A stretch of 64,000 bases of DNA from Myxococcales bacterium. Lineage in GTDB: Bacteria; Myxococcota_A; Polyangia; Polyangiales; GCA-016699535. The stretch is taken from the NCBI GenBank assembly GCA_020633325.1, contig JACKDX010000002.1, positions 372,001-436,000 of the forward strand, written 5' to 3'. This document shows, piece by piece, positions 59,983 through 64,000 of the stretch. The notes under the pieces were generated by a model. That model saw nothing but the letters and a program-made list of their open reading frames with translations, was not told where the DNA came from and made no database searches. The translations under genes were made by a program, and so were the position numbers. Each line of letters begins with the position of its first letter. Position 1 is the first letter of the stretch.

Positions 59983-60833
59983 CCGCGGTGGAACAACCTC
60001 CCATTTTTGTTATCAGCGATTCGACAGGCGAAACCGCCGAGCGAGTCGTGCGCGCCGCATTGCTGCAGTTCCCGGACCACAAGGCACGGGTAAAGATGTT
60101 TGGCCGCATTGCCGATGAAGCCATGGTACGGGAGGTGCTTGCCAAAGCTACCCTATCGCGAGCCATGGTGGTCTTTACATTGGTTTCACCCGAGTTACGC
60201 GATCTCTTCTATCGCGAGGCCATCGAACATGACCTGGAATGCGTCGATGTGATTGGCGAGCTCATCACCAAAGTAGCCAAATTTCTTAAGGCGCATCCCG
60301 TCAACGTGCCCTCGTCAGCCTTGCCGCTCAGTGACGCGTACTTTAGACGGGTCGACGCCATCGAGTTTGCCGTCAAGAGTGACGACGGACGCGAGCCGCG
60401 TAATCTAGCGCGTGCCGATGTGATCTTGACGGGAGTCAGCCGCACGAGCAAGACGCCGCTATCGACGTACTTGGCCGGCCGCGGACTCAAGGTGGCCAAT
60501 GTGCCTTTGGTCCTCGGCGTAGATCCCCCGCCCGAGCTATTTGAGGTGGACCCCGAGCACGTCATCGGGCTTACCATCGATCTCAACCAACTTCTCGAGA
60601 TTCGGAAGTCGCGACTCACGCAACTCGGAATGCCCCCCGAGACGAATTATGCCATGCGGGAGCACATTCGGGACGAGCTCGAATATGCCCAGGCAATCTT
60701 CAGAAGAAATCCCGGCTGGTTGGTCATTGACGTAAGCGGTCGTGCGATCGAGGAAACGTCTTCGCTCATCATGGAAGCGATGAAAGAACGCGAAGAGAAC
60801 AAGGGGCGTACATTTCCGCCCCGCTATCGCTGA
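59979..60833 (+). CDS. ppsR: PEP synthase (or PPDK) regulatory protein, DUF299 family
   Basis: A 284-residue bifunctional kinase/phosphorylase that inactivates and reactivates PEP synthase or pyruvate phosphate dikinase by ADP-dependent Thr phosphorylation. The family features are the N-terminal FVISDSTGETAERVVRAALL, the P-loop-like GVSRTSKTPLSTYLA and the region GLTIDLNQLLEIRKSRL, with YAMREHIRDELEYAQAIFRR near the end. Length is normal. The target enzyme is not encoded nearby. It is translationally coupled to the small basic ORF before it. Confidence 0.93.
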   Translation: MTAVEQPPIFVISDSTGETAERVVRAALLQFPDHKARVKMFGRIADEAMVREVLAKATLSRAMVVFTLVSPELRDLFYREAIEHDLECVDVIGELITKVAKFLKAHPVNVPSSALPLSDAYFRRVDAIEFAVKSDDGREPRNLARADVILTGVSRTSKTPLSTYLAGRGLKVANVPLVLGVDPPPELFEVDPEHVIGLTIDLNQLLEIRKSRLTQLGMPPETNYAMREHIRDELEYAQAIFRRNPGWLVIDVSGRAIEETSSLIMEAMKEREENKGRTFPPRYR

Positions 60834-60870
60834 CATGGCCTTGGGGGCGTTTGGCGCGAGCCACCTGCTG

Positions 60871-61341
60871 TTAGATATTATGGACGTTCGAAGCGGCTTG
60901 AGAGAGAATTCCACTTGTCACACGTAGCCTATGCGCCAGCGCGCGCGCGATGTTGGTCATGAACGTGGCATAGTCACGAAGGCTACGGTCGTAGATGAGC
61001 GCTTGAATCTCTTCCTTGTTCATAGAAAGCAGCGTGCTCGGGGCAAGCGCCCGCACTGAGGCCGATCGCGGCTTGGGATCGAGCAGTGACATCTCCCCAA
61101 ACCAATCGCCCGGGCCAAGGAGCGCCACGCGAATCGCGCGTTTGCTCGAACTGATGCGTTTGAGCACTTCTAGCTCGCCACCCAGGACCACAAACATTGC
61201 GACATCTTCCGTGCCCTCACTAAGGACTTGGGTTCCGGGCTCGATCGCATGCGGTGTGAGATTGGAGATGATGTGGGCAAGCGTGTCGTCGGCGAGATCT
61301 TTGAAAAGTCCTATTCGGGCCAACGCTTCGGGTGTGATCAT
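60871..61341 (-). CDS. Cyclic nucleotide-binding domain protein
   Basis: About 156 residues from the ATG at 61341, preceded by GGAAGAG. A single CRP-like cNMP-binding beta-roll covers residues 10-125. It has the phosphate-binding-cassette features WFGEMSLLDPKPRSASVRAL (with the key Glu and the Arg that contacts cyclic nucleotide phosphate), followed by a helix (IYDRSLRDYATFMTNIARAL). No DNA-binding helix-turn-helix follows, so it is not a complete CRP-type regulator. It may be a sensor subunit or partner protein. It lies 19 bases downstream of panC on the same strand. Confidence 0.85.
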   Translation of the reverse strand: MITPEALARIGLFKDLADDTLAHIISNLTPHAIEPGTQVLSEGTEDVAMFVVLGGELEVLKRISSSKRAIRVALLGPGDWFGEMSLLDPKPRSASVRALAPSTLLSMNKEEIQALIYDRSLRDYATFMTNIARALAHRLRVTSGILSQAASNVHNI

Positions 61342-61360
61342 GTCGCTCTTCCTTTTTGGG

Positions 61361-62221
61361 CTATGGTACGGGATCCTCACCCAAAACCATATTGTCGATC
61401 AAACGGGTGTCGCCCACATGAGCCGCCAGCGCCAGTAGGGCGCGTTCTGGCGCCGTTCCTGACAAAGCTGTCATATTTTCCGGATCAAAAACGCCAACAT
61501 AGTCGATATTAATGCTATTTGCTGCCAAAGGGTCCGCAGCAAGCGCGATCAACGATGAAACCCGACGTTCCCCTTGGCCATAAGCGGCTCCTGCTTCCCG
61601 AAGGCCGCGCACGAGGGATAGGGCGCGTGCGTACTCTTCAGTCGAGAGACGGGCATTGCGCGAGGAAAGCGCAAGCCCGCTGGCATCTCGCACGACGGGA
61701 TGGGCATGCACGTCTACGGGCAAGTGGAGATCTTTCGCGAGGCGCTCGATGACCTTCCATTGCTGGTAGTCCTTGCGCCCCACCCAGAGGTGACAGGGGC
61801 CCACAAGGCACAGAAGTTTTGCTACGATTGTAGAGACACCGCGGAAGTGACCGGGTCGGTGCGCTCCTTCGAGCGGCTGGCTCAGCTCTCTCACTTCGAC
61901 AAACGTTTGAAAGCCATGTGGGTAGAGGCTCTCGGCGCTGGGCGCAAACACGCAATCGACACCGAGCGACCGGCACTGGCCCAGGTCCTCTGTGAAAGCG
62001 AGCGGATAGCGATCGAAATCCTCTTGCTGCGAGAACTGTAATGGATTGAGAAAAACGCTTACCACTGTCCAGTCACAGTGTGCTCGCGCAGCTGTGATGA
62101 GTGCACCATGTCCCTGGTGGAGCGCGCCCATGGTGGGTACAAATCCCACCGACACAGCGCGCGCGCGAGCTTCCTGGCAAACCCTCTGAAAAACCTGAGG
62201 ATCGGTGATGACTTCAGTCAC
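61361..62221 (-). CDS. panC: Pantothenate synthetase
   Basis: A 286-residue enzyme joining pantoate and beta-alanine with ATP, the last step of pantothenate synthesis. It shows VGFVPTMGALHQGHGALI (the HxGH adenylate-binding motif), VFLNPLQFSQQEDFDRYP, FAPSAESLYPHGF, the VAKLLCLVGPCHLWVGRKDY block and ALSSRNARLS. Length is normal. Its start lies inside the panB end (8-base overlap), so panB-panC are co-translated. Confidence 0.95.
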   Translation of the reverse strand: MTEVITDPQVFQRVCQEARARAVSVGFVPTMGALHQGHGALITAARAHCDWTVVSVFLNPLQFSQQEDFDRYPLAFTEDLGQCRSLGVDCVFAPSAESLYPHGFQTFVEVRELSQPLEGAHRPGHFRGVSTIVAKLLCLVGPCHLWVGRKDYQQWKVIERLAKDLHLPVDVHAHPVVRDASGLALSSRNARLSTEEYARALSLVRGLREAGAAYGQGERRVSSLIALAADPLAANSINIDYVGVFDPENMTALSGTAPERALLALAAHVGDTRLIDNMVLGEDPVP

Positions 62222-63098
62222 GTCCGGAATCCGGATGCGCTACGCTTGTGATTGGCTGGGGAGATGTTTCCTTGCACGCGTAACAGTGCTCGCTGCCAGG
62301 GAATGTGCCGTGACGCACCTCGTCGGCGAAGCGAGCGGTCGCTTCGATGCCGTCCGCATAAAACGATGCGTAGGGTTTGACGAAGCGGGGCACAGGCCCC
62401 GAGCTTAGTCCCAATAAGTCGTAGCCCACCAACACCTGACCGTTACAATCCGGTCCTGCACCGATGCCTATGGTGGGAATACTAAGCGCAGCGGTGATTT
62501 TTTTTGAAAGCTGAGAAGGCAGGCTTTCGAGTACCACAGCGTACGCGCCTGCCTCTTGCACCGCCCGGGCATCTGCCAGAAGCGCATCATGGCCTTCCGG
62601 GCCCGTACCCTGGACGCGAAATCCACCGAGCGCGTGAACACTTTGCGGGGTAAGTCCGATATGCCCCATGACCGGAATACCCATGCGAGTAAGCCCAGAA
62701 ATCACCTCGACTGATCGCTGCCCCCCTTCGACCTTGACGGCGTGCATGCCGCCTTCGGCGAGCAACCGTCCGGCATTGTAGAGTGCGTCGGTTAGCGAAA
62801 CTTGGTAACTCATGAAGGGCATGTCGGCGACCAGATGGCATCGCTGAGCGCCCCGTGTCACTGCCCGGCAATGATACAACATGTCATTCATGGTCACAGG
62901 CAGCGTCGTTGAGTGTCCTTGAATCACCATACCCAAGGAGTCGCCCACCAAAATAATGTCGACGCCGGCTTCGTCAAATAGCGCTGCAAACATTGCGTCG
63001 TAGGCCGTGACCATAACAATGCGCTCGCCGCGCTGTCTTTTCGCTAAAATCAAAGGGGCAGTAAGGCGAGCTCTTGCTCGAACCGGAGCTTGGGACAT
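62214..63098 (-). CDS. panB: 3-methyl-2-oxobutanoate hydroxymethyltransferase
   Basis: This enzyme makes ketopantoate from alpha-ketoisovalerate and methylene-tetrahydrofolate, the first step of pantothenate synthesis. From the ATG at 63098 it has 294 residues (MSQAPVRARARLTAPL). The frame runs on to 63443, but that extension is not PanB-like. Motifs include VMVTAYDAMFAALFDEAGVD, VGDSLGMVIQGHSTTLPVTM (metal Asp), ADMPFMSYQVS, GHIGLTPQSVHALGGF and TIGIGAGPDCNGQVLV. The C-terminus overlaps panC by 8 bases. Confidence 0.95.
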   Translation of the reverse strand: MSQAPVRARARLTAPLILAKRQRGERIVMVTAYDAMFAALFDEAGVDIILVGDSLGMVIQGHSTTLPVTMNDMLYHCRAVTRGAQRCHLVADMPFMSYQVSLTDALYNAGRLLAEGGMHAVKVEGGQRSVEVISGLTRMGIPVMGHIGLTPQSVHALGGFRVQGTGPEGHDALLADARAVQEAGAYAVVLESLPSQLSKKITAALSIPTIGIGAGPDCNGQVLVGYDLLGLSSGPVPRFVKPYASFYADGIEATARFADEVRHGTFPGSEHCYACKETSPQPITSVAHPDSGRD

Positions 63099-63192
63099 GA
63101 TCGATACTGATCGCGGCCGAATCCATTTTCGGTCCACGTCAGCCTCAGCGTAACACCTAGAAGGGCGCAAATCCACCGGCGTCCGGCGAGAG

Positions 63193-64000
63193 CTAGCCTC
63201 CGGCCTTTTCTTTTTTGTCCAAGCGTTGCCGGGCTGCAGACTTGATCGCCGCAGGGACGTTCCGGCTACGAGCCAAGTCTTTGAGATCGCTATCGCGCAT
63301 GTGGGATATAAAGCGCAATGAAATGCCGATAGGAGTCTTCGGGTTGAAAACCAAGCCTCGCTTGACTTCATGATTGCGTAACCAATCACGCTTGTTTCCA
63401 ATGTATCTGAGAATGTCCTCCCCCACCTCTTTGCTGCGCGCAAACGCAGCGGCTTCTGTTTCAGTGGTGCCTGGTGAACTCACAGCGGCATGGGAGACTT
63501 GCTTGTTTTTATCACGAATGAGCAGCGCCCGCGCAGCTGCGCTGCCCACCAGTGCAAGGCGCATTTTTTGCGCGCCGCTCAGCTCGGAAATCAATATGGA
63601 CAGCGGCTTATACTGAGCCTTGACCGTTTCGGTGCCTTCAACGACATCTTGTTCCACCGCATGTGGGTCATCGGCATCAGCTGCCAGTGTCTGCTTAAAT
63701 AGCGTGTCACCAGGCAGAGGGACTGGAGATGGTTGAGGGATGGCTTGCCCTTGAATGGCGTCCGCATGCGCTTTGAAAGACGGAATGCCGTGAAGCTCAA
63801 TGTTGTTGCGGACCGCGAGATCAATCAAACGATCGGCGGTGGACATTCTCATATGCGGGTTTTTGTAAAGCGACTCGATGATAAAGGGTGCGCGCAAAAG
63901 GCGCTGTTCGTTGATCGCAATGCGCTCCGCGAGTGCTTCTGAACAACGCTTTGCGATGTGATCTATGGTTGCATCGGCTGCCTTATGATTCGAAATTAGT
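63193..64000 (-). CDS. Unknown conserved-looking protein (5' truncated by window edge)
   Basis: The frame is open to the right edge, so the N-terminus lies outside the window; at least 268 residues are visible, and an apparent start at 63897 is only an internal codon. It continues ...NEQRLLRAPFIIESLYKNP, then MRMSTADRLIDLAVRNNIEL. A Pro/Asp-rich linker follows, then a helical C-terminal part (EDILRYIGNKRDWLRNHEV, then PIGISLRFISHMRDSDLKDL) and a Lys-rich end. I do not recognise a family; there is no membrane segment in the visible part. It lies 94 bases upstream of panB on the same strand. Confidence 0.7.
   Translation of the reverse strand, partial: LISNHKAADATIDHIAKRCSEALAERIAINEQRLLRAPFIIESLYKNPHMRMSTADRLIDLAVRNNIELHGIPSFKAHADAIQGQAIPQPSPVPLPGDTLFKQTLAADADDPHAVEQDVVEGTETVKAQYKPLSILISELSGAQKMRLALVGSAAARALLIRDKNKQVSHAAVSSPGTTETEAAAFARSKEVGEDILRYIGNKRDWLRNHEVKRGLVFNPKTPIGISLRFISHMRDSDLKDLARSRNVPAAIKSAARQRLDKKEKAGG

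Noticed and set aside
59840..60166. Minus-strand open frames over the start of ppsR
   Set aside because: They are shadows of the GC-rich basic ORF and ppsR; no ribosome site or recognisable domain.
62214..63443. PanB with a 115-residue N-terminal extension
   Set aside because: The extension covers the 3' part of the unrelated minus-strand gene at 63193-64000 in another frame and does not resemble PanB; the ATG at 63098 gives the standard N-terminus.

Overview
The window looks like chromosomal DNA of a Myxococcota-like (deltaproteobacterial lineage) bacterium. The reasons are the gene content and style: a Tad-like secretion/pilus cluster with FHA and TPR parts, a pilT-pilC-pilS block as in myxobacteria, FHA-domain proteins and PP2C phosphatases fused to PEGA-like modules, and many lipoproteins. 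This is inference from protein character; no rRNA or other taxonomic marker is present. Coding density is very high, no gene-free stretch exceeds 300 bases, and many neighbours overlap by ATGA or share stop codons convergently. There is no CRISPR array, insertion sequence, integrase or phage module.

Layout: (1) 1-7.0 kb, a plus-strand Tad-like cluster: truncated CpaF ATPase, TadB, TadC, a membrane-anchored degenerate FHA protein, a TPR lipoprotein, a second CpaF, a single-pass membrane protein and a lipoprotein. (2) 7.2-12.1 kb, nitric oxide reductase norCBQD with a two-haem NorC. (3) 12.3-19.2 kb, a Cys-rich small lipoprotein, a Nudix hydrolase, a metallo-beta-lactamase-fold protein, a fused ZIP/permease metal transporter, a LOG-family protein, CorA and AmtB. 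(4) 19.3-21.3 kb, small conserved proteins of unknown role and tRNA-Thr(CGT). (5) 21.3-26.7 kb, a tight operon of a zinc-ribbon/double-FHA protein, a PP2C phosphatase, an FHA/trypsin-like (probably inactive) protein and a eukaryote-type bifunctional 6-phosphofructo-2-kinase/fructose-2,6-bisphosphatase. (6) 26.7-29.0 kb, cyclophilin, a PilT paralogue and a SPOR protein on the minus strand; then gyrA. (7) 31.8-39.9 kb, a predicted beta-barrel, a tail-anchored unknown, uppP-manC-manB, an MCE protein, a NifU-like scaffold and a membrane unknown. (8) 40.0-42.4 kb, trpGDC. (9) 42.4-49.8 kb, minus-strand purM-purN-FAD oxidoreductase-pilT-pilC-pilS. (10) 49.9-64 kb, a PEGA-like protein, cell wall amidase, glnD with two lipoprotein genes, rpoN-hpf-rapZ, a membrane protein, a 44-residue basic ORF coupled to ppsR, a cyclic-nucleotide-binding protein, panB-panC and a truncated unknown.

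Functional threads: nitrogen control (amtB, glnD, rpoN, and possibly a sigma-54-like site before amtB), surface machines (Tad-like cluster, type IV pilus genes with a PilT paralogue), envelope building (uppP, manB/manC, amidase, SPOR, MCE), and phosphothreonine-style signalling. The most notable item is the 21.3-26.7 kb operon, which places FHA readers and a PP2C eraser directly with an enzyme that makes and degrades fructose 2,6-bisphosphate, a regulator regarded as mainly eukaryotic. All family assignments were made by reading motifs, without database searches.
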